From: Acanthosepion pharaonis
Taxonomy: Eukaryota; Mollusca; Cephalopoda; Sepiida; Sepiidae
DNA length: 64,000 nt
Assembly (NCBI GenBank): GCA_903632075.3
Contig: CAHIKZ030005642.1
Location: forward strand, 1,574,501 to 1,638,500
Reading direction: 5' to 3'
Numbering within the stretch: position 1 is the first letter of the stretch; every line of letters begins with the position of its first letter. Below the pieces are notes generated by a model. That model was not told the origin of the DNA. It worked only from the letters and a program-made list of their open reading frames with translations, and ran no database searches. Positions 43,810-55,640 of the stretch are shown here, one piece after another. The position numbers and the translations under genes were made by a program.

Positions 43810-43877
43810 AGGTAGTTACCTGATGAGATGTTTTATTAAACATTAAAACAAAATGTACAATTTTGTAGTAGTTATTT
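43810..43877 (+). ncRNA. hammerhead-ribozyme-like motif upstream of PLE, one core change
   Basis: Core CTGATGA at 43820-43826. Helix II GATGTTT/AAACATT with loop TATT (43827-43844). The expected GAAA reads AAAA (43845-43848), a change of the essential G12. Helix III pairs ACAAAAT with ATTTTGT (43848-43866). The cleavage triplet is GTA. Helix I pairs TAGTTAC (43813-43819) with GTAGTTA (43868-43874). All three helices and most core bases are in the correct order. It lies on the same strand as, and 80 bp before, a Penelope-like endonuclease ORF, the place where such ribozymes are known in PLEs. Confidence 0.55.
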
Positions 43878-43954
43878 ACATGTTCTGATGCAACAGTGTA
43901 TAATAAATATTTATTGCTCTACTCTTGTATTGAGCCCTGTTTTAAATTAATGTT

Positions 43955-44587
43955 TTGAATCTTGCAATTTTATTCTTCATTCTTTTAGATTTGGATAAAA
44001 ACACACTAAAATTGAGTTACAGCTGTACAGAAAACTTAGAAAAAATTATTAAGAACCATAATGCTAATATCTTAAGCAAACACTTATACCAAAACCAAAA
44101 AAATTTAGACAATGCAAAAATAAAGATAAAAACTGATGAAAATAAACAAAAACCATGTAACTGTAGAAACCTTCATAATTGCCCTCTACAAAATAAATGT
44201 CGCACTGAATCATTAGTATACCAATGCAACATCTCTTCAATTGAAAGTCCTGAAAACATAAAAATATATATAGGTTGCACTAGCCATGAGTTCAAAAAAA
44301 GATTCAACCAACATCAAAGTTCATTTAGGATAAATAAATATAAAAATCAAACATCTCTCTCAAAATACTTCTGGCATCTAAAAGAATCAAATAAAACACC
44401 TACAGTAAAATGGAAGTTAATAAGAAAAGCTAGAATATGTAGGTCATTAAATGACCCATGTCCTTTGTGTATACATGAGAAACTATATATTACTAAGTTT
44501 ATAAAAAATAAAAATTTACTGAATCAGAGAAATGAAATAGCTATTTTATGCTGTCATTGTCAACAATTTTCCTTAAATAATATTTAA
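43955..44587 (+). pseudogene. Penelope-like element GIY-YIG endonuclease, 5'-truncated
   Basis: Open for 210 codons. Residues 14-45 (KNTLKLSYSCTENLEKII) match the linker after PLE reverse transcriptase. A Cys-rich finger follows (C68, C70, C76, C82). The GIY-YIG nuclease motif is VYQCN...IYIGCT at 88-109, with R116 in KKRFNQH, SKYFWHLKE at 136-144, a second Cys pair CPLC (169-172) and the LLNQRNEI end with the likely catalytic Glu194. The domain is complete, but the reverse transcriptase is missing, so it is a 5'-truncated copy. Its 3' part is followed by two tandem degenerate copies. Confidence 0.85.
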
Positions 44588-45710
44588 AAATTTAAAAATA
44601 AATTTAAAAAGGTGCGATCAGGTAATATACATACTTATATTTAACATGGAAAAATAATTTTATATACTGTAAGTAATTCTATTACATTTACTTGTTTTTT
44701 CTTTATGGAAAAAAAAAAAGTCTATTAAAATAACAGTGAAAATATTTTAAAGTTGTATTTAAAATTGTAGTTAAAACAATTCTAACCTAAACATCTTTTA
44801 AAATTGTAGTTAACGAAAATGTATTCTAACCTAAACACCTCTCAAAAGTACTACCGCACTTAAATGAATCCAATAAAACACCTACTGAAAAATGAAATTA
44901 TAACGAAAAGCTAGATGATGTAGGCCATTGAATGACCCATGTCATTTGTACATACATATGAAACTATATATTACTAAGTTTATATATATATGAAAAAAAA
45001 AAAAAATAAATAAAGTTTACTAAGTCAGAGAAATGAATTAGCTATTTTTGCAGTAAGTGCCATAAATATTACTTATTAATATCTAAATATAAAAGTTTAA
45101 AAATCGTAATATACATATACTTGATATGGAAAAATAATTTTACTTACTATAAGTAATTCTAATACATTTCCTTCTATTATAAAGTAATATAGTCTATTAA
45201 AACTAACAATGAAAATATTTTAAAGTTGTAATTAAAATTGTAGTTAAATAAAATGAATTCTAACCTAAACTTCTTTTACTTAGTACTACACGCACTTAAA
45301 AGAATCCAATAAAACACCTACAGCAAAATAAAATTAATATGAAATGCCAGAAGATGTAAGCTTTTGAATGACTCATGTCCTTTGTACTTACATGAGAAAC
45401 AATATATTACTAGGTTTATATTAAAAATAAAAGTTTACTAAATCAGTGAAATTAAGTAACTATTTTTGCCGTCATTGTCATAAATTTTACTTAAATAATA
45501 TTTAAATACAAAAAAAAAAAAATTTTGTAACCTAATATACATACTTATACTTGATGTAAAAATAATTCTACATACTATAAGGGATTCTAATACATTTAAT
45601 TGTTCTTAAAAAATATAGTATAATAAAAATTAAAAATTAAAATATTTCAAATCGTAGTCAAATAAAACGTATTCTAACATAAACACCCCCAAAAATCTTT
45701 AAATATACAA
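44340..45710 (+). repeat. three tandem copies of a PLE 3' region
   Basis: The end of the endonuclease ORF plus 3' flank recurs at about 44840 and 45280 (periods near 480 and 440 bp). Landmarks in each copy: AAAACACCTAC, GAATGACYCATGTC, GAAACWATATATTACTA, AATATACATAC, and CTAACCTAAAC. Copies 2 and 3 carry many indels and are non-coding. Head-to-tail partial tandems are typical of PLEs. Confidence 0.8.
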
Positions 45711-46109
45711 ATAGAAAAAAGTGCCGTAAGAATTTTTGCCGTTAACAATAAATTTAAAAAAAAATCCAGACGACATGCATTCAACGGATGTCAGATTTCA
45801 TTGAAAAATACATCCCTACCCCTACCAAAACGTAACTAATAACGGATACAGACATAATGAACACCCAGACATCCCTTGTCCATTTGAAGTAGATTTATCT
45901 GTAACCTTGGAAACATGAATTATGATTTTAGCTGTGTCTTTAAAACCCAGTAATTTTAAAAGTTACTCCAAAATTCGTTTGAGGATGAAATGGAACTAAT
46001 GTCTTTAATTTAATTACAAAATTAAATTCGTAGCTTTTAGCTTCCATTTTTGAAACATGGTTAGAACTGTGTAGCGAAAAAAAACATATTTTAAATAAAT
46101 CAATTTATA

Positions 46110-46110
<1 letters not shown>

Positions 46111-46182
<72 letters not shown>
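46111..46182. repeat. (TG)n microsatellite
   Basis: About 36 perfect TG units. Confidence 0.95.
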
Positions 46183-46188
<6 letters not shown>

Positions 46189-46671
46189 TGAATAGAATCC
46201 AATTCCAATGTTCATAATATATATATATATATATGTTGATTGCGATGTCTTATCAGATGATTGCCACTCCTCCATTGATTGACTGTCTGGGAACCCATTA
46301 ATGACTTTTCAGTCCTGCCAGTGACTTGCATATCTTGTAGCAGATTTTTTTTTTTTTTAAGTCCAATTGCTTATGAAAAGAATTTTCAAATAACAGGAAA
46401 TAGATTAAAGATAAGATTTCTTAATGACTTGTGTTGCTAGGACTCACGCAAACTGCCTACTCGATACATTGTCCTTTATTTATACCTGGGACATAAACTT
46501 CATAGTAGACACAAAATGTACACAAGATATTTAATAGAAAAATTCTTGGCTCCATTTTAAACCATGTTACTTGAAGAATATAAAATGACTATACTACATG
46601 CTTAACAGCTAAAACTATGCAGATTAATAATTCGATATTGTGTAATTTTTATCATTCTCAGTAAATCATGT

Positions 46672-47425
46672 TTTTTTTTTTTAATTGACTTCACCCCATT
46701 CAAGGCAGTACAGCCACTAAGACACAAGGAGTTACTGGGTGTGATAGAAATTAGAAACAGAAACATTACTAAAGAATGAGAATAAAGACAGTAATCAAGA
46801 GGACAGTAGCTAATGATTGGCTTTGCATTTAAATTTTTGCAGATTAAAGTTGACTGGAACGCATGGAGCCTGAAGGGAGTTCCACAAGTGAGAAGTGCGA
46901 GAAAAGTAACTGTTAGCATAGAATTTACGGTTACATCTAGCCAACTCAAATGTAAATTGATGAGATCTCAATGCCAGTCTAGTACTGTGCTTAAATTCAA
47001 AAAGTCCAAGTAAAGAGCTCAGCTGAAAAATTACCGTGAAAGTATTTCTAGAAAAGTCACAGGGAAGCAACCTTATAGCAGTAGGAAAGTGACTGAAGCC
47101 GATCTGCCTGATCAGGACCAATAATATTGCTTATTCTTCTTTGGATTTCATCAAGGATCTTTAGATAAATAGCAGGAACACTGGACCATATGCAGAAGCA
47201 ATATTCTAAACATTGCCTAATAGTAAACATAAATATGTAGAATAGATTCCGGAGAGAAAAATTGTCTCGCACAATACAGAGAATCAACTTTCTTAGTAGC
47301 TGACCTAGCAATGGATTCAATATAGTCTTTTCACTTCATGTCAGCTGAAAATGTCAACCTGACAAGGTGCAACATGTCACTTTCCTGGAGATTAACATCA
47401 AATTTATTTTAAGTTGATATCCATG
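46672..47425 (-). mobile_element. LINE (Jockey/CR1-like) 3' fragment
   Basis: Minus-strand reading in order: NLQESDMLHLVRLTFSADMK, WKDYIESIARSATKKVDSL, (shift) RQCLEYCFCIWSSVP, ILDEIQRRISNIIG, HSTRLALRSHQFTFELARCN, SYFSRTSHLWNSLQAPC, then a short 3' UTR and poly(A) (poly-T at 46672-46685 on +). This is the conserved end of a non-LTR reverse transcriptase. Related 3' ends lie at 13425, 61160 and 61675. Several frameshifts. Confidence 0.8.
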
Positions 47426-48264
47426 CAGTCAGGATATCATATATTACAAATAATTTTTGACAAGAAGAAAATTTTTATTTTGTCTGAAACTGATTAATAA
47501 ATAGAATCTGGTTTCATTACATGTCTGCTATGATTTGAATTTGTTTATTTTATCAAATCTTAATTTATGTGCATTTTTAAAGTTTCTTCACAAACACTAC
47601 AACTCCAGGACAAGGTTAGAAGTTGGGTTAAAAAAAAAAACAAGAGTCAAGTTAACTGTATAATTAGTTGTCAGTCCCTTTGACCTTTGATCAAAAATAA
47701 ATATGGAAGAATAAGTAGTAACATACTGAACATTTGAGTGTTTAAAAATAAAATAAAAATCACTTACTTTTTTTTATTGGACTAATTTGGTGTCTGTCGC
47801 TTTACTGAAAACACCTATCAGATTCGTTCTATTCAATTACGTCCAAATACTCTTGGGAAAGGCATGAATTATGTTTATTGGAATGTTTGGCAAAACACTG
47901 GCTAATTGCCAATCAATTCAAACTTTATAAAATGGTAAATAAGGATTTCTTTAGAATTGTTTCATATATTTTTAATAATTTAGTAAATGTTTATAAATTT
48001 ATGAATAAAAAATTGTTTTCATATTTATTTCTTTATAAATTGGTAAATGATAAATATTGCATTGCATTAGTTTTAATTGTATTAAGTTTTGGAATATTGT
48101 AAATATAAAATTATTCTTGTAAATAAACAACCTAATAAATAAATCGTGTTTAATATTTTTGTTGTAAATTCTCAAAAACGAAAAAAATATGTATAAATTC
48201 ATGTTCATATATTTCAGTTTTATTAAAATTCTAATCATCACTTTTTATAACAATAAATATTCCT

Positions 48265-48400
48265 GAAGGGTGAAGGTGGTTAAAATAATAGCAGTGTCAA
48301 TGGAAAAAACGTAGTTTTGACACTCCATTTTCTTTGCAGGTACAAAGGGCTGAGTTTGCCCAAACTTTTTTCTAACAGCCAAGAAACCCATATTGGAGTA
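48265..48400. mobile_element. possible Tc1-type element end
   Basis: GGTTAAAATAATAGCAGTGT at 48277 resembles a common Tc1/mariner terminal sequence in animals. The following 100 bp is less AT-rich than its surroundings. No opposite terminus found. Confidence 0.25.
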
Positions 48401-48711
48401 TAGCTGATGGCAGTTACATTATAATTTGTAATTCTTATGAGTTTCTTTATAGACGATTGTGGGCTTATGGCTAGATCACGTTAAAACTCCAGTTCTTGTT
48501 CATTAACAGTAATTTAGTAAAAAAACAACAACAAATTAATTGATCAATATAGACAACTGCACAGTCAAATAACACTTTATGAAAGCAGTAAGATAGAACT
48601 TCATTTTTATTGAAATGGGTGCTGGACTTTACATTCAGTTTGATGCAAGAGAAAAGCATGAAGATTGTTGGTTACAAGAATGTCCATAATTACTGTGCTG
48701 ATAGCAACCAT

Positions 48712-48741
48712 TACATATATATATATATATATATATATATA
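48712..48741. repeat. (TA)n microsatellite
   Basis: About 15 TA units. Confidence 0.95.
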
Positions 48742-49159
48742 AGCATTCATTTTTGAAAGAAAATGAATCATTTTTATTGTATCATTCAATCTACATAACA
48801 AGAACATAGGCAAATAACTCCTGCAGTCATTGTCATATACTATAAAATCTAACCCTTTGCCTCATGAAAATACCAGTTGTTAATTTCTCTAAATAATCTC
48901 AGTTGTTTCTTATACTGTTGGGATAATTTTGTGTTCAATCAATAAAAAATTACTTTATGCTTAAAATGCATTGGATATAAAGAGTACAGCTTATTGAAGA
49001 TCTTACGAGCTTCTTAATATAAAAAATAATTTAAAATGTTTTATGCAAATATTTATGCATTAGCATGAATTCAAGTATAAAATCCTAATGCATTTTAAAT
49101 AAAATTCAATTAAAATCATTTTTTGTCTGAATGCTTAAGATAGGTTGTTATAATTTCTA

Positions 49160-49545
49160 AATTAAGGCACCTAGTGAGGATCAAACTGACCACAGTATTA
49201 ATGGGCAATGAGAGTAGATTGCTAACCATTGCCCAAGAAGGTTTTATAAAACTTAGCATAAAAAAACAAAAACCTCACCCAATGAGGATTGAATTCCCTA
49301 TTGTAATAGCTTGTGAGACTAGCTTATTTAACAATTACCTTATAATTAGAGACCCTGGTTTCTAATAAAATTAGTTTTGTCTGGCACAAGGCTATAAATA
49401 TGAGTAAAGAATATTAATAGGAAATGTGACTAGATTGATAACAATTGCTCTAAGGCTAATAATCTTAGGTATCTGCTAAGTTTAGTTTTGTATGACACAA
49501 AGTATAAGGCACCTAGTGAGGATCATACTCATTTTAGTAGAAGTT
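49160..49545 (-). mobile_element. cluster of three tRNA-like SINE heads
   Basis: On the minus strand three units each show an A-box-like AATKGTTAGCAATC or similar string followed about 40-50 bp later by a B-box-like string (GGTCAGTTTGATCC, GGAATTCAATCC, TATGATCC). The outer units share AAGGCACCTAGTGAGGATCA on the plus strand. They look like decayed tRNA-derived SINE units or tRNA pseudogenes. Confidence 0.4.
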
Positions 49546-50019
49546 TGATTAAAATGTGATGAGAATAATTACTCAAAATTACTCCTGATCAGAGGCTTTA
49601 CTATTGAATGTAGTTTATCATCTTGCCAAGGACACTTCATTTGGTGGTGGAGAGGGGGTCTTACCCCTCTGCAGAGGTGTAGTTGGGATGTTCTGAATCC
49701 CCAGCCAACAGGACGGTACATTAGGGTCAAGACAATGTATAACTAAATTCTTCCTAACATTTATTTTTTTTTTTTTTTAACTTCTTTTTACATATCTATA
49801 TAAAGAATGTTCTTCCTTTAAACACATTTTAGACCCTCATAAACTGTCTTGAATTCTGTCATGGCTGGAAAGCAAGGATTAGGCATCTCCAGCCCAGATA
49901 TGGCAGCATTATTCTATATTTGGTCTAATCTGGCTCTTAGCAAAGAATTGCTTTGTCTTGCTTTTGCCATATTTCAGAAAACTGTTCTTATTTCTTTTCT
50001 ATATGAGAATTCTCTGAAG

Positions 50020-50560
50020 ACAAGCATGAATAGTAATTCAAAGGTACAATATCTGCTGAACATAATGGATAAGTAAAGACTTCACAGCCAAATTGTAACA
50101 CGTTTTGCCTGTTCACCAATTAAAAATACATTTGAAAGTTTCCCTAGTAGATATCCAATCTTTGCTATCTAGACTTGGCAGAATTCAAAACAGTTTGTGA
50201 GGCCTTGTGGGTGATGAATTATTTTCCACCTTAGAAACCCTTTCCCACAGATAAAATATTACTAACCTCTTGTTATTTCCATTACAGATGTTTAGATGAA
50301 CTACATTGCTTAGTTCCACATGTAGAGACCTATCATGCTAGGTATACAAGGCCAACTCATCCCCATCTCTTTCGTATAGGGGAAGTTTCACTCAAACAAC
50401 ATTCCTCAGAACTATTACATTATGGAAGGGACTCCCAAAAGGATGATTCCCAGATCACTACAATCTTTAATCTCTAGAACCAACCGTTTTCTATCCGAAA
50501 TATCCTCACAATATGCACCTCTTAGTCCTTCCTTGTACACTTTTACAGTAACCTCATTCA
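50020..50560 (+). mobile_element. LINE 3' fragment, plus strand
   Basis: Frames carry YLLNIMDK, GDELFSTLETLSHR (typical of the conserved post-RT region), then FLRTITLWKGLPKG and FPDHYNL, equivalent to the PRTSHLWNSL block of the other LINE tails. Stops and shifts throughout. Confidence 0.55.
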
Positions 50561-51540
50561 GTAAACTTCTACCTTGAGTGCTTCTTGGGCCTTGCATTGT
50601 GTGAACTATAGTATATATACAAAAAAAAAGAATATTGCAGGAGACTGGAATTGTGAGTTTGCCTGAAAGATATAAAATCCTGGAAATAATGACATGTTTG
50701 TGCACTCTGGAAGGTTTGGGTAAACCAGCTGGTATAAAATCTGAAGTAAAAAAAAAAGATAAAAATCCTACTCAATCAGAAGAAATCAATTCCTTTGGAT
50801 TCAGACTCTTTTGTGCCATTCCAAGATTAACACACCAATAATGGTCTCTTTTTGTATTGGCTGGTCTCCTGGAAGCAGGAAAGTGTGAATTGGATGGAGA
50901 CTCTAATCAATAATTAGAGAGAAATAAAAAGATTGGGAAAAAGAATCAATTCTCTTTTTCCATTACTAACACGTTCTCCTGTTTATCCTTCGCAGGCTTT
51001 AAGATATTTAGCAGTTTCTCTTCAAATCCACTGCCGCAATGTTGGCATCAAAATGGTCCTGCTTTGAGATTTTTTCTTCAAGCCATTGATTATGGGTTTC
51101 ATTAGCAAAACATTCCAATCTCTGGTTGGTTTTTTTTTAATTTCAATTTTAACTCCTTTTCAATCTGAATATTTACCAGAGTCAAATCTTCAAAAAAAAA
51201 ATATTTATTAGGTTTTCACTTTTTAACCAAGTTTCTTTGTATCTTGACAGAATTCTCTTTAAAAAAGTAAAACTCCCCAGAAAATGGTGAATGGGATCTA
51301 GAATAGTTTCTTTAGTCCAGTAACTGTTATTGCTCTTTCTACTATTGATGGGGACTTCTTTCCTAACCTTTTGCATGAAATAGTGTGAAACATCTTCATC
51401 TTGCGTGTTATTATTTTCTCTTTGCGTTGTATGTGATATCTATTTCAGTACGTGGTTTCTGTTATTGGGTATAGTTTTCATCATTCCTTCTGATCGGAAG
51501 ACACCAGCTTAACAAAGCGAGATTAACTATTTAATGTTAA

Positions 51541-51565
51541 AACACACACACACACACACACACAC
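51541..51565. repeat. (CA)n microsatellite
   Basis: About 12 CA units, 15 bp left of a CTGAAAGAAGCC...CGAAACC string that resembles a damaged hammerhead core (51577-51605). Confidence 0.9.
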
Positions 51566-51699
51566 TTCTTTCATTCTGAAAGAAGCCTATCTAATGACGA
51601 AACCTATCTAATGAAGGCAAAATGTATAGTCTATAAAACAGTTTTCCACTTTGATTTATTCAACATCTTGTTCAGATTCTATATACTACAACACACAAA

Positions 51700-51701
<2 letters not shown>

Positions 51702-51746
<45 letters not shown>
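51702..51746. repeat. (TA)n tract
   Basis: TA repeat with TATG units at its right end. Confidence 0.9.
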
Positions 51747-51931
51747 TAGTATAATATTATTATATATAATTTGGTAGAGTTTATTTAATTCTTAGAATTT
51801 TTGTTACAGTTATTTGAAACATAAGCAAAGGATAGAAATCTAGTAACTGAAAACAGAACAAAAACATAAATGTTAGATGTTCAAACAAAAGAACTCTGGT
51901 AAAATTTCTTGGTATTTTTTCAGTCCCCAAG

Positions 51932-52387
51932 TGTGGCGGACATGAGACAGAACCTGGGACGAGCACAAGTGGTCGAGACTTGCCTTGTCCCCGCCAAAAA
52001 AGAGCCCATATTTGCTTAGCATGTAAAGCTACTGCAGTTGAAATGAGGGAGAGAAAAAAAGCACTTACCGCTCTGCCGTAATCCATCCTCGACCAGATAA
52101 CGTAAAAGAATGAGGGGGGAATGGCATCGCATTTTTATGCAATAATGGACGCAATGAATTATGGGATCACATGAAGACGCAAGGGATTATGGGTATATGA
52201 ACAACTATAAAAGCAACTACTTTTTTCCGAGTCGGGGAGTTCTTCGAGGGACGTTCACGGTTGATGGCGAGAACGGGCAGTTAGTGTGATTTTGAGACAG
52301 AACTCAAGAAGGAACGACTCAAGGTTGAAATACCAGCTGGGAGAGCTTGAATTTACTTGCTGGTTACTGTTTTCTTTATTCGCCTCA
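51932..52387 (+). mobile_element. probable solo LTR
   Basis: TGTGGCGGACATGAGACAG start, ACTATAAAAGCAACT TATA box near 52205, and a GC-richer transcribed leader. It ends about TTATTCGCCTCA (52387). Both flanks contain CCAA, but exact duplication limits are ambiguous by a base. The apparent minus-strand exon MDYGRA with a GTAAGT donor at 52069-52086 lies inside this LTR and is probably fortuitous. Confidence 0.5.
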
Positions 52388-52716
52388 CCAAATTGGATGT
52401 TTTTTCTTAAAGAAAACAAAAACCACACATTGATAACGTTGAAAATTTGATAACGGCGGCATTCGGGAATAAAATATGGTTAAAAAATTTATGTTTTTTT
52501 AGATCATTCATATAGTAAAATATGTAGTTAATTTTTTTAATATATAATTTATATAATTTGATTTCACTGTAGAGTAAATCTAAAATTTCCTGTTTTTTGT
52601 GAGGCACCCTTTATATATTGTATTGAGCAATGATTTTAATAAAATAGTAATCAATGCAATATAAGAGAGCTATGAACTATATATCAATAAATATACTTAT
52701 TTTTCCTAACCATTTC

Positions 52717-52722
52717 TATATA

Positions 52723-52781
<59 letters not shown>

Positions 52782-52793
52782 GTATGTATGTAT

Positions 52794-52869
<76 letters not shown>

Positions 52870-52876
52870 GTATATG
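52717..52876. repeat. long (TA)n/(TATG)n microsatellite
   Basis: About 160 bp of TA with TATG/TG interruptions. The YIYIYI open frames on both strands are artefacts. Confidence 0.97.
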
Positions 52877-52943
52877 AAAAAAAATATATACGGAAAAAAC
52901 AAAACAAAAATCCTTATATACAATTATGCTGTTTTAATGTTAA

Positions 52944-52991
52944 TATGTCAACATCGGACGTTTCGGTCTAATAAACCATCTTCAGGACATA
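52944..52991 (-). ncRNA. hammerhead-ribozyme motif at PLE 3' side
   Basis: Minus-strand order: helix I TATGTC (52991-52986), core CTGAAGA (52985-52979; the fifth base may be any), helix II GGT/ACC with a TTATTAG-type loop, GAAA (52964-52961), helix III ACGT/ATGT-type pairing around a 3-base loop, cleavage triplet GTT, helix I GACATA (52949-52944). Helix I pairs 6 of 6 and extends two more. One extra T precedes helix II. Lies on the same strand as, and 200 bp downstream of, the PLE endonuclease remnant 53198-53608, in the expected terminal repeat. Confidence 0.6.
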
Positions 52992-53197
52992 TTCATATAT
53001 ATAACATTATCAATACAACATGACAAAGACGATTTACATAAGAACAAGAATTATCCAAACAAATAACTGAAAGTTTTATAAGATCAGCGCTCCGTTTAAA
53101 ACATGGTCACGTTGTCGTCACGTGGGCGACGCCGTGAAAACGTATTCATAAAATTTTGAGTATTTTGAATGAAAAATGAAAAGAATTCTATTTTGAA

Positions 53198-53608
53198 CTA
53201 AAATTTATATGTACGCTTGTCGAGCATTAATCTCGCTAGAAAAGGGGAAATATTAAAGAAGCCAGGTCTAGTATTCACCATGCGTGAGATGGATATTATG
53301 CCTGCTTCATAAATCTGCCTAAGATTTTTATTATGAAAATATTTTAAAATCATCACGGAATCAAAATCGAAATTATGATCTGCTTTAGTTGTGTGTACAA
53401 CTATAGCATTGTTTAAATTTCCGATGCGAATATCTCGTTTATGTTTGAAAACACAAGATTTTACGGACCTACATGTTTCACCCACATATTTTAAGTGACA
53501 GTTTTTGCATGAGATTTGGTAGATGCAAGCATCTTCATTTCGGCTGTTGTACACTCTGTCCTTCATTAGGTGACTGGAATTTTGAACCAAACTCTTTATT
53601 TCAGCCAC
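53198..53608 (-). pseudogene. Penelope-like GIY-YIG endonuclease, second type
   Basis: 136 codons. CIYQISCKNCHLKYVGETCR (residues 28-47) holds the GIY-YIG motif (IYQI...YVGET) with a CX2C pair at 34-37. FKHKRDIRIGN and NNAIVVHTTKADHNF follow, then the C-terminal NTRPGFFNISPF. The helix after YVGET lacks the expected Arg pattern (SVKSCVF), so activity is doubtful. It differs from 43955-44587 in lacking the upstream Cys cluster, so it belongs to another PLE lineage. Reverse transcriptase is absent. Confidence 0.8.
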
Positions 53609-53611
53609 CTG

Positions 53612-53800
53612 GGTAGATTATTCTAGTTCCATATGCAATGCACATGGAACTAAAACAATTAAATCTAGAACTTAATATTTCCCTTTAACTCAACTCTCCA
53701 CTGTTTTGGTTCACCACTGGTGTGGCCTGGTATCGGACTCTCAAATCTTTGGGTCTAGTCACTGGATCTTTATCCACTGGGCTATGTGTCCTTGATGTCA
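53612..53800 (-). mobile_element. tRNA-derived SINE
   Basis: Minus strand begins ACACATAGCCCAGTGGATAA (A box TAGCCCAGTGG), then GACTAGACCCAAAGATTTGA, then a B-box-like GAGTCCGATACCAGG at the normal spacing. Downstream body ends near GGAACTAGAATAATCTACCC, the same string as in the SINE at 13190. This is the clearest tRNA-type head in the window. Confidence 0.6.
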
Positions 53801-54320
53801 TTTGTGTTTATACATGTGTATCACAATATCGTACATATAATTATGGTATAAAGTTGAGGTAGCTAAAGTACACTTAAACAAAAGTTTCATAGCTAGAGTT
53901 ACAAAAGTAGAACTATAAAATAAAATATAAATAGACTTTTATGGGTAATTATAATAAAATGATATAGAATTAATTATCAATATCATGTCACATCTGCTCA
54001 TGTGAATCAATATGGGCATTGTTGTGAACTATGATTAATTAAAAGTATTTGCTACATTTTCTCTAGTAATTTTGTATTCAAATTTTAGAAGTTGTTAAGA
54101 CTCCAGCTGTATCAACTGGTATTTATAAGGTGGAGATTTGCATATGAATGCAACATTCTCACCCACTTTAAATTAGTTTTTGAAATGCAGCTATTTTGTT
54201 TTCTTGTAAAATTTAATCTCTTTGCTTGAAATTAAAACTAAAAGAAAAGCTTCAACAAAGATTTTTCATTTATAAAAATTCATTTTAATCCTTAGGTATT
54301 GTTTTTTGTAGAGGTCCCTA

Positions 54321-54354
<34 letters not shown>

Positions 54355-54612
54355 ATAATTGTTTAAAATTTGCTAGGGGAAGAATATTCAATATCATAGG
54401 TAGAGCATTTGCGGATATAGACAATGTGGACATAGAGATGAACACTTCTGTCTGTCATTTTCTCACCTCAAGAAATCTTCAGAACATGAAGTGTTTATTT
54501 TTGTGTTCACGCACACACACATGATAGCTCTGACATCCAAAATGACAGCACTTATAAATTAATATTAAGTTCTTACTTTTATTAGGTTTTCGCATGTGAG
54601 TGTTGAATGGTG

Positions 54613-55180
54613 AATCATTTTATTACTTAAAAACAGTGTAAAATCGATCCCCCATATTATGTCCAGTAGAAACTTTTTTTAGGACGAGATGTGCTATGCC
54701 ATAAAAAAGGACATCAAATTTTGCTAAATCCTAACAGTTAGATTTTAACATGAGTATGTAAATATATTATATATGTGATTCTAAGGGGGGGGTCATTTTA
54801 TTACTTAGCAACAATAGAAAACCGATACCACACTTTATGTCCAGAAGAAGCTTATCTTATATTAAGATAAGCTTCTTCTCGACATAAAGTGTGGGATCGG
54901 TTTTTCTATTGTTATGACCTGGTTAATATCAATTATATTATTAACCAGGTCATACAAAATGACATCAAATTTTGCTAAGTCCTACCTGTTATTAGGGTTT
55001 AACATGAATATTTAAGTATAACTTTTTGCAATTATTATATGCATATATTTTGATTAAGGGGATCATTTTATTACTTAACAACAATATAAGACTGATTCCC
55101 CACTTTACGTCCAGTAGAAGCTTATCTTAATAATAGTTTATACAGGCCATAACATATTTTGTTAAGTTCTTTCTATTATT
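54613..55180. repeat. three tandem units of about 200 bp with a foldback
   Basis: Units start at about 54613, 54792 and 55061, each with ATCATTTTATTACTTA, a (C)CGAT or GATT-CCC string, TTTA(T/C)GTCCAG(T/A)AGAA, and GACATCAAATTTTGCTAA (first two). The middle unit is enlarged by two near-perfect hairpins (54810-54913 and 54914-54953). Confidence 0.7.
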
Positions 55181-55329
55181 AAACTTTCACATGTAAGTCG
55201 TCAAATATTTTTCCAATTATTTTTTACTTCTTTCATGAATATGTTTTTTTCATCTCTTGATTTTATAAACTTCTTAAAACTTTTTTTTATGCTAAAGTTC
55301 ATTCAATGCAAGGCTCGAGAGCTACTCAA

Positions 55330-55640
55330 AGTAGAGTGTTACTATTAAATAGTTATAATGAATGAGGCATGATACGAATGAAAGAGGAGATGGTGGGAAG
55401 TAAGGATAAAGAGGACAGATAGTGATTGTCCCTTGACTTGAGGAGGTTAAGATTGTCGTGTTCAGAGAAGCATCCATGCAGGAGTCTGTTCCACAAAGTG
55501 ATTGTTCTTGCAGGGAAAAAACTGTCTCCATGGAACTTTCTCCTTACATTTGGAATATGGAAGAAATGAAAGTGATTTGACTTTGTGAAAGTTCTACTAT
55601 CATGGTGTGTGCTAGCAGTAAAAGTCTTAATGGAGGTAAA
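55330..55640 (-). mobile_element. LINE 3' fragment
   Basis: Minus frame KFHGDSFFPARTITLWNRLL then CFSEHDNLNLLKSRDNHYL runs unbroken for about 50 codons. It is the same conserved C-terminal block (SFFPRT-x-LWN) as in the other LINE tails. Confidence 0.65.

Noticed and set aside
46225..46265. Further hammerhead near the 46.2 kb TA tract (minus CTGATAAGACATC)
   Set aside because: Core is too altered and no helix II or GAAA can be placed.
52069..52086. Minus-strand ATG exon MDYGRA with a GTAAGT donor
   Set aside because: Lies inside a probable solo LTR with a plus-strand TATA box; no downstream exon found.
52654..53023. Open frames of YIYIYI on both strands
   Set aside because: Direct translation of the (TA)n tract; no domain and no start context.
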